A stretch of DNA of 20,769 bases, from NCBI GenBank assembly GCA_934667505.1, contig CAKULY010000031.1, positions 1 to 20,769 of the forward strand, given 5' to 3'. Position 1 is the first letter of the stretch; each line of letters opens with the position of its first letter. The DNA is from an uncultured Treponema sp. GTDB lineage: Bacteria; Spirochaetota; Spirochaetia; Treponematales; Treponemataceae. Shown here piece after piece: positions 14,168 through 20,769 of this stretch. The position numbers and the translations under genes are program-made. The notes under the pieces are model-generated. The model had not been told where the DNA came from, made no database searches, and saw only the letters and a program-made list of their open reading frames with translations.

Positions 14168-15505
14168 CTATTTTTCTTCTAGCTTTTTAGATAGGGTTTT
14201 TCGTTCTATTCCAAGAATTTCTGCAGTTTTAGTTTTGTTTCCATTATTGGCAGCTAGATTTTGCTCAATAATAATCTTTTCAGCTTCTTCAAGGGAAATT
14301 CCTAAAGGCACAGAAACAGTTTCTTCTCCTGAATAACTGCTGATTCCCGGCGGCAAGTCTTCTAATTTGATTTCATTTCCGGAACACATAACAACAGCGC
14401 TTTCAATACAATTAACAAGCTGGCGAACATTTCCGGGCCAGTTGTATTTATAAAGAGCTGCCCTAGCCTTTGAATCTATTCCAATAATTTCTTTTCCATC
14501 TTCACTAGAAAACTTTTTCAAATAATATTCAATCATAAGAGGAATATCATCTTTTCTATCCCTTAGCGCAGGAACTTGAAGATGAACAACGTTCAGTCTA
14601 TAAAACAAATCTTCTCTAAATCTACCAGCTTTTACTTCTTCTTCAAGATTTTTATTTGTAGCAGCGATAACGCGAACATCAACTTCAATAGTATCTTCGC
14701 CGCCAACACGCTCAAATTTTCTTTCTTGCAAAACACGAAGAAGTTTTACTTGTGTAGAAAGATTTATTTCTCCAATTTCATCAAGAAAAATAGTACCGCC
14801 ATGAGCTAATTCAAAACGCCCCTTCTTCATAGAATCAGCTCCTGTATAAGCGCCTTTTTCGTGGCCAAACAGTTCACTTTCTAGAAGAGTTTCAGTCAAA
14901 GCGCTACAGTTCACACTTATAAGAGCATTATTTTTTCTTGGCGAAAGTTTATGAATTGCCTCTGCAACAAGTTCTTTTCCAACTCCACTTTCACCAGTAA
15001 TAAGAACGCTCGCTTTTGAAGGGGCAACTTTTTTTATATTTTGAAAAAGTTTTTGCATTTCAAAACTTTTTCCTATCATTTTTCCAAACGAATTAACATC
15101 ATCTAGCTTTTCTTGAAGCATTTTGTGATGCAAAGAAAGCTCCCGCCCTTGCAAAGCTCTTTTTACTATGATATTCAGCTGGTCTAGATTTAGAGGTTTT
15201 GTAAGAAAATCGTAGGCGCCAGCTTTCATCGCATCTACAGCCGCATCAATACTGCCGTGTCCAGTAAGCACGATTACAGGAATTCCTGGAGTTTCTGTAG
15301 TCACACGTTTTACAACTTCTTCTCCTGAAATTCCATCCATCCGCAAATCTGTAATAACAAGGTCTATATCTCCTTTTGCAACAAGTTCCAAACCTTTTTT
15401 ACCGTTTTCAGCAGTCCGAACGTTGTAATCTTCCATTTCGAAATTAGCAGCAAGACCGTTTCTTATATTTTCCTCGTCGTCAATAACTAGTATTGTAAAC
15501 TTCAT
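14168..15505 (-). CDS. NtrC/AtoC-family sigma-54-dependent response regulator
   Basis: A 445-residue activator with three domains. The receiver (1-120) has D9/D10, phospho-acceptor D53 in ITDLRM, T81 and K103. The AAA+ domain (about 140-370) has Walker A GESGVGKE (171-178), GAYTGA (218-223, the sigma-54-contacting GAFTGA loop with F to Y) and Walker B IFLDEIGE (239-246). The Fis-type helix-turn-helix is at the C-terminus (NKTKTAEILGIERKTLSKKL). Phosphorylated, such proteins open promoters held by sigma-54 RNA polymerase. GAGGAA, 6 nt before the ATG, overlaps the stop of the kinase gene, so the pair is translationally linked. No sigma-54 promoter was found in the window, so its targets lie elsewhere. 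Confidence 0.94.
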   Translation of the reverse strand: MKFTILVIDDEENIRNGLAANFEMEDYNVRTAENGKKGLELVAKGDIDLVITDLRMDGISGEEVVKRVTTETPGIPVIVLTGHGSIDAAVDAMKAGAYDFLTKPLNLDQLNIIVKRALQGRELSLHHKMLQEKLDDVNSFGKMIGKSFEMQKLFQNIKKVAPSKASVLITGESGVGKELVAEAIHKLSPRKNNALISVNCSALTETLLESELFGHEKGAYTGADSMKKGRFELAHGGTIFLDEIGEINLSTQVKLLRVLQERKFERVGGEDTIEVDVRVIAATNKNLEEEVKAGRFREDLFYRLNVVHLQVPALRDRKDDIPLMIEYYLKKFSSEDGKEIIGIDSKARAALYKYNWPGNVRQLVNCIESAVVMCSGNEIKLEDLPPGISSYSGEETVSVPLGISLEEAEKIIIEQNLAANNGNKTKTAEILGIERKTLSKKLEEK

Positions 15506-15515
15506 AAATCATTCC

Positions 15516-16754
15516 TCATTTTGTTTTATTTTCCAAAAGTTTTTTATCAGTTTGAGGAATAGGAATTGAAATTGAAAAAACAGTTCCTTCTCCTAGTTCC
15601 GACTTTACGTGAATATCTCCATTAAACTCTTTTATGATTTTATAAACCATTGTCATTCCCAGTCCAGTTCCATTAGCTTTAGTTGTAAAATAAGGTTCAA
15701 AAATTCTTGAAACAGTTTCTTTAGACATTCCACAACCATTGTCTGCAATTTTAAGCACATAGCGATCGCCTTTTAGTTCTGCTGCAAAATCTAGCCGTCC
15801 TTTGATTTTCGAATTATCATTAAATTCTGACAAAACTTGATTTTCAAACTTGGATTTTATTGCCGCAAGACTGTTTTGCGCAAGGTTTATAACCAATTCT
15901 CTAAAAAGTTTTTCATCAATCAAAAGTTTTACATCTTGATTTGGAAGATTAAGAGAAATTGAAATTCCATTTTTATTAAATTCGGGAGAAAAAAAATCAA
16001 CGATATTTTTCAGAAGCTTACTGATATTGCTCAAAACAAGAGTTGCTTTTACAGGCCTTACTGCAAATAAAAAGTCCATTACAAGATTATTAAGGTTTTC
16101 AATCTCCTCATTAACAATGTCAATATGGTCTTCAAGCAATTTTTTATCTGGCAACATTCCATCGCTTTTGCGTTTTTTTTCTATAGCTTTTTGTACAAGC
16201 TGAATGTGTATTGAAATTGCGCCAAGTGGATTTTTTATTTCGTGCGCTATTCCTGCAGCAAGATTTGTAAGACCGGCCATATTTTCCATGCGTCTTGCAA
16301 GAACATCTTTAGTTCTTTGCTGGGTAACATCTTCTATTTTTATTATATTTCCAAGAAGCTCCCCCTCATCCACATAAGAAAGAATGCTTACTACCAAAAA
16401 ATGCACAGAGCCATCATAAAAATTAATTGTAAATTCATCGCTTATATTAGTTTTATCGGCTTCTGCAGTTTTCTTTATAAACTGGGCAATATCTGGTTCC
16501 GCAACAAAAAACCATATAGGCTCCTTTTCAATGCTGCCTTCTTCAATTTCTCCTGAAAAAAGAAGTCTATCAGCAGCCTTATTTGATTGCAAAATATACC
16601 AGCTTTTATTAACTATAACAACGCCAGTTGGAATAGATTCTATTACAGCAGAAAGCATATTATACTCTGCGGAAACAGAATTTAACACACGCTTAACCTG
16701 CTCATCAGGCAATTTAGGCAGCATTTTCATTACTCGTTTTACAAAACCGCGCAT
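15516..16754 (-). CDS. Cytosolic NtrB-like sensor histidine kinase (PAS-HisKA-HATPase)
   Basis: A 412-residue sensor kinase without any membrane segment. A PAS domain spans about 29-145. The phospho-acceptor H171 lies in GIAHEIKNPLGA. The ATPase domain has the N box with N294 (LVINLAQNSLAAI), G1 DNGCGM (338-343), F box FEPYFTT (352-358) and G2 GTGLGM (362-367). The lack of transmembrane helices and the PAS-HisKA layout match NtrB/AtoS-like kinases paired with sigma-54 activators, and the next gene, 10 nt on, encodes one. The start ATG at 16752-16754 overlaps the end of the clamp-loader gene by 16 nt, with GGAAA 12 nt before it. The signal detected by the PAS domain is unknown. Confidence 0.93.
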   Translation of the reverse strand: MRGFVKRVMKMLPKLPDEQVKRVLNSVSAEYNMLSAVIESIPTGVVIVNKSWYILQSNKAADRLLFSGEIEEGSIEKEPIWFFVAEPDIAQFIKKTAEADKTNISDEFTINFYDGSVHFLVVSILSYVDEGELLGNIIKIEDVTQQRTKDVLARRMENMAGLTNLAAGIAHEIKNPLGAISIHIQLVQKAIEKKRKSDGMLPDKKLLEDHIDIVNEEIENLNNLVMDFLFAVRPVKATLVLSNISKLLKNIVDFFSPEFNKNGISISLNLPNQDVKLLIDEKLFRELVINLAQNSLAAIKSKFENQVLSEFNDNSKIKGRLDFAAELKGDRYVLKIADNGCGMSKETVSRIFEPYFTTKANGTGLGMTMVYKIIKEFNGDIHVKSELGEGTVFSISIPIPQTDKKLLENKTK

Positions 16755-17968
16755 CGCAATACATTTCCGTTTGATTTATTTATTTTGGCAATATCTCTAA
16801 TAAGAATTTCAAGACAAGCAACTGGACCTTGATTAAAAACTGTAACGTTAGTCCAACAATTCTTTAAGGCTTCAAATAATTGGAAGCAGGCTTCCGTTCC
16901 TGCAGCTGATAAAACAAGCTTATTTTTTATTTTTCCGATTTCATTCAAAAAAATCTTTAGCGAAACTCTAGGTTCAAAATCTCCGCATTTTTTTACAACT
17001 TCTGAAACAGAAGGAATTTCTGAACACACAATTGCACAAAAAAAATCATTTGCAATCTTTTTTATTTCTTCAGGCTGAACTGGTAAATATGTCAGCAAAT
17101 AGTCATCTATAGAACCTTCAAACTGCGGATTATGAAAGACACGTTCAATTACTTCTTGCTGTTCGCAAAGAGTTCTGCTAGAAAAAGAATAAGTGCGGAC
17201 TCTAGAAAGAATTGTAGGCATAACTGCATTTCTTTTTGAAGTAGTAAGAATAAAAAGCGTATCCGAAGGCGGTTCTTCTAGCGTTTTTAGCAAAGCGTTT
17301 CTTACGCTATCAAGCATTCTATCTGCATTTTCTATTATTACGGTTTTATTTCCATTAGGGGATTTTAGTTGCACCCAAGAAGCCATGTTTCTTACATTTG
17401 AAATAGGAATAGAATCGTATAGAAATTCGCTTTCTAGTTTTGAACAAAGCTTTAAAAGCTTTTCGCAAGTTTTTTTTAATTTTTCCTCATTTGGAAGTTC
17501 ATGTGGAAAATCTAATGTTTCCAATTCTTCTTGAATTTCTGAAAGAACTGGAACCATTTTTGAATATTTATCTTCTCCTTGCCACAAAATTGGATTAAAT
17601 CTCATGGTAAGTTTTCTAATGCTTCTAATAAACAGATACCTTGCCGCAGCAAGATACTTTGTACTATTAAACACCGCCTTTTCAAATGCAAACAAAGAAG
17701 CTGCTATTTCTGGAGTACAATCTCTCGACCCCATTAAAAGCAAATCGCTCGTTATTAAAGACTTGTGCTGCAAGCAATTTTTACACGAACAGTTCCACAA
17801 TCCCTTGCTGCTTTCTTTGCATGAAAGAATTCTAGAAGTTTCAAGAGCCGCTGTTAATTTTCCAGAAGATAAAGAGCCGCTAAAAAGAATGGCAGGAGGC
17901 AAACAATTGTTTTTTATATCAGAAGTAATTTGCAAAGATGCATTCTGATGTAAAAGATTTTCAAACAT
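16739..17968 (-). CDS. holB: DNA polymerase III delta'-like clamp-loader subunit with a helical insertion
   Basis: A 409-residue AAA+ clamp-loader subunit. The N-terminus has a P-loop-like GSLSSGK (31-37), a cysteine cluster (C50, C60, C62, C65) resembling the zinc module, and later NALLKTLEEPPSDTLFILTT (about 224-243), the hallmark of delta' and tau/gamma. The SRC motif of delta' appears as SRVR, keeping the arginine finger and losing the cysteine. Between the zinc module and the Walker B region, residues about 87-189 form a long helical, charged insertion that E. coli delta' lacks. The ATG overlaps the cvpA stop in a TAATG junction. A DnaX paralogue is possible, but the single domain and zinc-like cluster fit HolB. 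Confidence 0.75.
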   Translation of the reverse strand: MFENLLHQNASLQITSDIKNNCLPPAILFSGSLSSGKLTAALETSRILSCKESSKGLWNCSCKNCLQHKSLITSDLLLMGSRDCTPEIAASLFAFEKAVFNSTKYLAAARYLFIRSIRKLTMRFNPILWQGEDKYSKMVPVLSEIQEELETLDFPHELPNEEKLKKTCEKLLKLCSKLESEFLYDSIPISNVRNMASWVQLKSPNGNKTVIIENADRMLDSVRNALLKTLEEPPSDTLFILTTSKRNAVMPTILSRVRTYSFSSRTLCEQQEVIERVFHNPQFEGSIDDYLLTYLPVQPEEIKKIANDFFCAIVCSEIPSVSEVVKKCGDFEPRVSLKIFLNEIGKIKNKLVLSAAGTEACFQLFEALKNCWTNVTVFNQGPVACLEILIRDIAKINKSNGNVLRCAVL

Positions 17969-18450
17969 TAAGAAACCACACTAGAAATATAATTTTCAGG
18001 AATCTTTACAAACGCTCCAAGCATCTTATAAAAAAAACTGCCCTCAAAAATTGAAGAAATATTAAACCAAGGTTGAACTTTTAAAACTGCAATTATAAAA
18101 ACAGTAACAATAAGCCCTTCTATGACGCCAAGCAAAAAACCTAGCGTTTTATCAAGACCTGCCATAATTTCGCCTGAAAATATTTTTTTTACAATTTGCT
18201 GGATTATGCATACAACAAGAAAAACAACTATGAAGATTAAAAAAAACGACACAACTTTTGAAAGAGTTTCATTTTTTATAGAATTATGCACAAACACGTC
18301 CAATTTTGGAGTAAAAATTATAGCGAAAGCAAGACCTGCAATTACAGAAATCTTACTGAACAGTTCATTTAAAAATCCTTTTATAAGCGCTGATATTGCA
18401 AAAACAAGGATTATTATAAAAAAACCTATATCGATTGGGGCAAAAGTCAT
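17968..18450 (-). CDS. cvpA: CvpA family inner-membrane protein
   Basis: A 160-residue membrane protein with four hydrophobic segments: about 7-27 (IDIGFFIIILVFAISALIKG), 33-48 (KISVIAGLAFAIIFTP), 64-86 (SKVVSFFLIFIVVFLVVCII) and 105-125 (FLLGVIEGLIVTVFIIAVL). The first helix with a G-F-x-x-E turn after it, and the LDKTLGFLLGVIEGL block, are typical of CvpA, named for a role in colicin V production; its function in other bacteria remains poorly defined, with links to envelope stress. GGAG lies 8 nt before the ATG. It follows murG by 30 nt and overlaps the clamp-loader gene at a TAATG junction. Confidence 0.87.
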   Translation of the reverse strand: MTFAPIDIGFFIIILVFAISALIKGFLNELFSKISVIAGLAFAIIFTPKLDVFVHNSIKNETLSKVVSFFLIFIVVFLVVCIIQQIVKKIFSGEIMAGLDKTLGFLLGVIEGLIVTVFIIAVLKVQPWFNISSIFEGSFFYKMLGAFVKIPENYISSVVS

Positions 18451-18480
18451 AAATCTACTCCATAAAAAAGTATTAGCAAG

Positions 18481-19638
18481 TTATAAATTTTTTACGCTAT
18501 TATATAATATTTCTGAAATTTTTTCAGCAGGTTTTACATCTTGAGTCAGCTTTTTGCAAGAGTCTTCATAGCTTATTCGATTTTCCTTTATCAGCATTTT
18601 TTCAAGACTGTTTTTCAGCATTTTTCCAGAAGCATTTTCTCTTGAAAGAACCAGAGCGGCTCCTTGTTTTTCAAAATAGGCAGCATTATCTTCTTGGTCT
18701 CCACGAGTTCCGCTTCCGCACAAAGGAATAAGAATCATAGGTTTAGCAAGCACGGCGCATTCCCAAATAGAGTTTGCCCCAGCCCTTGAAACAACTATAT
18801 CTGCGCAAGCCATGACATCTGGCATTTCTGAATAAATAAAAGGATATGGCTTGTAGTCGGAATTAGAAAAAGATTCCGTGTCTTCGATATTTTTTAGCCC
18901 GGTTTGATGAACTACTATAAAGTTCTCGCAAAGCCATTCAAATTCACTTTTTACAAGTTCATTTATCTGTCTAGCCCCTAAGCTTCCGCCTACAACAAGT
19001 AAAATCGGTTTTATCTTCTTATCTATGCCTAAAAATGCAAGCCCTTTATTTTCATGAGCAGAATAAAACACCGGTCTTACAGGATTACCGGTTAAAATAC
19101 ATTTTTCGCGAACCGCAACTGGAAGATACTTCTGAGTTTCTTTATAAGTAATCAAAATACTTTTTGCAAAAGAACTGTTTAGTCTTGTTGCAAGACCTGG
19201 TGTAAAGTCACATTCGTGCGTATAAACTGGAATTTTTAATAGTTTTGCACAAATACATGGGGGAACGCTTACAAATCCGCCTTTCGAAAAAAGAAAGGCA
19301 GGTTTTTCTTTTTTCAATATGAAAAATGAAGAAACAATGCCCCCAAGGACTTTAAAAACATCTATAAAATTTTTAAAAGAAAAATAGCGCCTAAGTTTTC
19401 CAGCTGGAATTCCATAAAAATCGTCAACAGATTTGCAACCATTTGAATCAAAATTATTGTTTACAATAGAAAAATCCATTCCTTTAGAGTTTCCTATCCA
19501 AATAACTTTCAAATTTTGATTATTTTTAGCGCATTTTTTTCTAAATTCGTCAACAACTGCAAGACCAGGATAAATATGTCCACCAGTTCCGCCGCCAGTA
19601 AAAGCAACAGTTATTTTATCAGTAATTTTTTTCTTCAT
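18481..19638 (-). CDS. murG: UDP-N-acetylglucosamine--N-acetylmuramyl-(pentapeptide) pyrophosphoryl-undecaprenol N-acetylglucosamine transferase
   Basis: A 385-residue GT28 glycosyltransferase acting at the cytoplasmic face of the inner membrane, adding GlcNAc to lipid I to make lipid II. GGGTGGHIYPGLAV is at 15-28, SKGGFVSVP at 118-126, GGSLGARQIN at 217-226 and SRAGANSIWE with E293 in the UDP-GlcNAc site. The HEQN-type motif reads HECDFTPGL (141-149), like the HESDMTPGL form of some Firmicutes, so a known variant. No ribosome binding site stands at the right distance before the ATG (an AGGAA lies about 18 nt upstream, over the stop of the ankyrin gene, 14 nt away), suggesting coupling. Confidence 0.95.
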   Translation of the reverse strand: MKKKITDKITVAFTGGGTGGHIYPGLAVVDEFRKKCAKNNQNLKVIWIGNSKGMDFSIVNNNFDSNGCKSVDDFYGIPAGKLRRYFSFKNFIDVFKVLGGIVSSFFILKKEKPAFLFSKGGFVSVPPCICAKLLKIPVYTHECDFTPGLATRLNSSFAKSILITYKETQKYLPVAVREKCILTGNPVRPVFYSAHENKGLAFLGIDKKIKPILLVVGGSLGARQINELVKSEFEWLCENFIVVHQTGLKNIEDTESFSNSDYKPYPFIYSEMPDVMACADIVVSRAGANSIWECAVLAKPMILIPLCGSGTRGDQEDNAAYFEKQGAALVLSRENASGKMLKNSLEKMLIKENRISYEDSCKKLTQDVKPAEKISEILYNSVKNL

Positions 19639-19652
19639 AAAAAATGATTTTA

Positions 19653-20516
19653 TTATTCCTTGTGATATTTTTCAAGGATTGAGACTATATCAATCTTTTT
19701 GAATAGTTTTGCATACCCATAGGCACTCATTCCCATAGAATCTGGAATATCTGGATTTGCTCCATTTTCCGCAAGAAGTTTGCAAATCTGTGTCCGATTA
19801 GCTCCTACAGCGAGAACAAGCATAGACTGACCTTCTTTGTTTATTGTATTCAAATCGGAGCCTTTTTCTATAAGATATTCTGTAATTTCAATATTTCCAC
19901 GCCACACTGCATCCATTATTGCAGTATAACCGCGATCTTCAGAAACAGCATTTATGTCAGCTCCTTGCTCCACTAGCCACTGGACAAAATCCAACCTGTC
20001 GTTTCTAGCGGCGATATTCAACATTGGCGTACCATCGCTATCTCTAGAATCAACGCTCATTCCTGCAGCAAGATAATATTTACATATATCCATCTTTCCG
20101 CTTGCAATGCAAGAAGCGAAATTATCTGTATCAAAAGGAATACCATTTTCATATAAAAAATTAAATGCTTCCTTTTTTGAAAAATTCTCTTGAATTTTAC
20201 AAAAGTTAGAATTTAGATAATCTTCAAATAAAGATATATCTTCAAACAAAAGCGTATTTGTAAAGTCAAATGATTTTTTTTCTTTAGAAATTATATAGAC
20301 TGGAATATTTTTTCCGCATAAAAATCCGTACAAAAAGCACGTTTTCTTTTCAAAATCGCTAGGATTTTCAAAAATAACACAATGCGAAACTTTCTTTAAA
20401 TCATCAAAATTAGTAAAATCATCATCAAAGCTCAAAAAATTGATTTCTTTTACTTTTGTTTTTAAAAATGCTTCAAACTCTTTGTTTTTATTGTTCGACA
20501 CAAGTAACCAATTCAT
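19653..20516 (-). CDS. Ankyrin-repeat protein with an N-terminal Rossmann-like domain
   Basis: A 287-residue protein when started at the ATG at 20514-20516; an in-frame ATG at 20561 would add 15 hydrophobic residues but lies upstream of the predicted promoter -10 box. Residues 1-105 look alpha/beta: MNWLLVSNNK, then SHCVIFENPSDFEKK and CGKNIPVYIIS (44-77), a layout similar to nucleoside 2-deoxyribosyltransferase-like or TIR-like domains, in which an acidic residue is normally found near the helix between these strands; here the equivalent is unclear. About five ankyrin repeats follow from 130 (GTPMLNIAARND, DFVQWLVEQGADINA, YTAIMDAVWRGN). No signal peptide. murG starts 14 nt after its stop. 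The role is unknown. Confidence 0.8.
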   Translation of the reverse strand: MNWLLVSNNKNKEFEAFLKTKVKEINFLSFDDDFTNFDDLKKVSHCVIFENPSDFEKKTCFLYGFLCGKNIPVYIISKEKKSFDFTNTLLFEDISLFEDYLNSNFCKIQENFSKKEAFNFLYENGIPFDTDNFASCIASGKMDICKYYLAAGMSVDSRDSDGTPMLNIAARNDRLDFVQWLVEQGADINAVSEDRGYTAIMDAVWRGNIEITEYLIEKGSDLNTINKEGQSMLVLAVGANRTQICKLLAENGANPDIPDSMGMSAYGYAKLFKKIDIVSILEKYHKE

Positions 20517-20522
20517 TCTATT

Positions 20523-20551
20523 ATTATAAATCCTCTGCAAAGTAAGCACAA
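20523..20551 (-). promoter_or_regulatory. Promoter candidate of the ankyrin-murG-cvpA-holB-kinase-regulator run
   Basis: On the minus strand, TTGTGC (20551-20546), a 17-nt spacer and a perfect TATAAT (20528-20523). Only 6 nt separate the -10 box from the ATG at 20516. The -35 box keeps just the TTG of the consensus. Confidence 0.5.
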
Positions 20552-20660
20552 GAAAAAACATATTTTTAAAGATAAATTTTTGCAGTTTGAATACTTTTAT
20601 GCCTAATTTTAAATGTTTTTGTTTTGTTTTAGATTTTTATAAAAAAAATAAACTAACCTG

Positions 20661-20689
20661 TTGACACAATTTTTTATTTAATATATATT
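20661..20689 (+). promoter_or_regulatory. Strong promoter of tRNA-Phe, with an A-rich upstream tract
   Basis: A perfect TTGACA at 20661-20666, a 17-nt spacer and TATATT at 20684-20689 predict a start near 20696, about 6 nt before the tRNA. A run rich in A at 20639-20653 just upstream resembles an UP element, common at stable RNA promoters. Nothing else is seen in 20562-20660. Confidence 0.75.
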
Positions 20690-20701
20690 AAGTACATCAA
20701 C

Positions 20702-20769
20702 GCCGCAGTAGCTCAGTTGGTAGAGCGCCGGACTGAAAATCCGTATGTCGTTGGTTCGATTCCAACCTG
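20702..20769 (+). tRNA. tRNA-Phe (anticodon GAA), cut at the window end
   Basis: The cloverleaf is clear: acceptor 5' strand GCCGCAG (20702-20708), TA, D stem GCTC/GAGC, anticodon loop CTGAAAA with GAA at 20735-20737, T arm GTTGG-TTCGATT-CCAAC, then CTG as the first three bases of the 3' acceptor strand. The last four acceptor bases, the discriminator and any encoded CCA lie beyond the window. The outermost anticodon stem pair (27-43) is C-T, a mismatch. Confidence 0.95.

Noticed and set aside
20517..20561. Upstream ATG at 20561 for the ankyrin gene
   Set aside because: It has no ribosome binding site, adds a 15-residue head unlike the rest of the protein, and lies upstream of the TATAAT at 20523-20528. 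It remains possible if transcription starts further upstream.
1..20769. Sigma-54 promoters for the NtrC-type regulator
   Set aside because: No TGGCAC-N5-TTGCA-like pair was found by eye upstream of any gene here.
1..20769. CRISPR array, prophage, toxin-antitoxin or other defence system
   Set aside because: No regularly spaced direct repeats, integrase, phage or toxin-like genes were seen; most genes are recognisable core functions.

Overview
The window is an AT-rich, tightly packed bacterial chromosome segment, almost certainly from a spirochaete of the genus Treponema. The pointers are a flagellar rod cluster (flgF, flgG and a rod-binding FlgJ without a hydrolase domain), ankyrin and TPR proteins, an archaeal-type CMP kinase, and a run of murG, cvpA, a delta'-like clamp-loader gene, a histidine kinase and an NtrC-type regulator. 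I recall a similar order from T. pallidum but cannot check it here. There is no phage, integrase, transposase gene, CRISPR array or intact insertion sequence; most of the window is housekeeping.

Layout. 1-3748 (+): the end of an ankyrin protein, rsmD, a small TPR-like protein, a large TPR protein and rlmN. 3809-4966 (+): a 69-residue HMA-fold protein with no metal-binding cysteines, then a D-2-hydroxyacid dehydrogenase. 5055-6906 (+): a two-subunit aconitase-family dehydratase (leuC/leuD type) behind a promoter covered by two 15-bp palindromes. 6959-7006: a long hairpin between convergent units. 12162 down to 7020 (-): flgF-flgG-flgJ-murC-yicC-cmk, led by a sigma-28-like promoter. 12243-12447: a 205-bp non-coding element with 21-bp near-perfect inverted ends, lying between divergent promoters. 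12507-14166 (+): glgC and a J-domain protein. 20516 down to 14168 (-): ankyrin protein, murG, cvpA, holB-like, histidine kinase and response regulator, with 1-16 nt overlaps or short gaps. 20702 to the end (+): tRNA-Phe(GAA), cut by the window edge, with a strong promoter.

How the genes relate. Two minus-strand units mix envelope, flagellar and information genes: murC sits with the rod genes, and murG with cvpA, the clamp-loader subunit and a cytosolic NtrB/NtrC-like pair. rsmD and rlmN are rRNA methyltransferases flanking the TPR pair. glgC points to glycogen synthesis.

The most unusual signals are non-coding: the TA-bounded inverted-repeat element, the double palindrome on the leuC-type promoter, the sigma-28-like flgF promoter, and promoters placing transcription starts at or within about 2 nt of the start codons of glgC, the ankyrin gene and murC (possible leaderless mRNAs). 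All were read by eye from sequence only; family names come from motif recognition, not a search.
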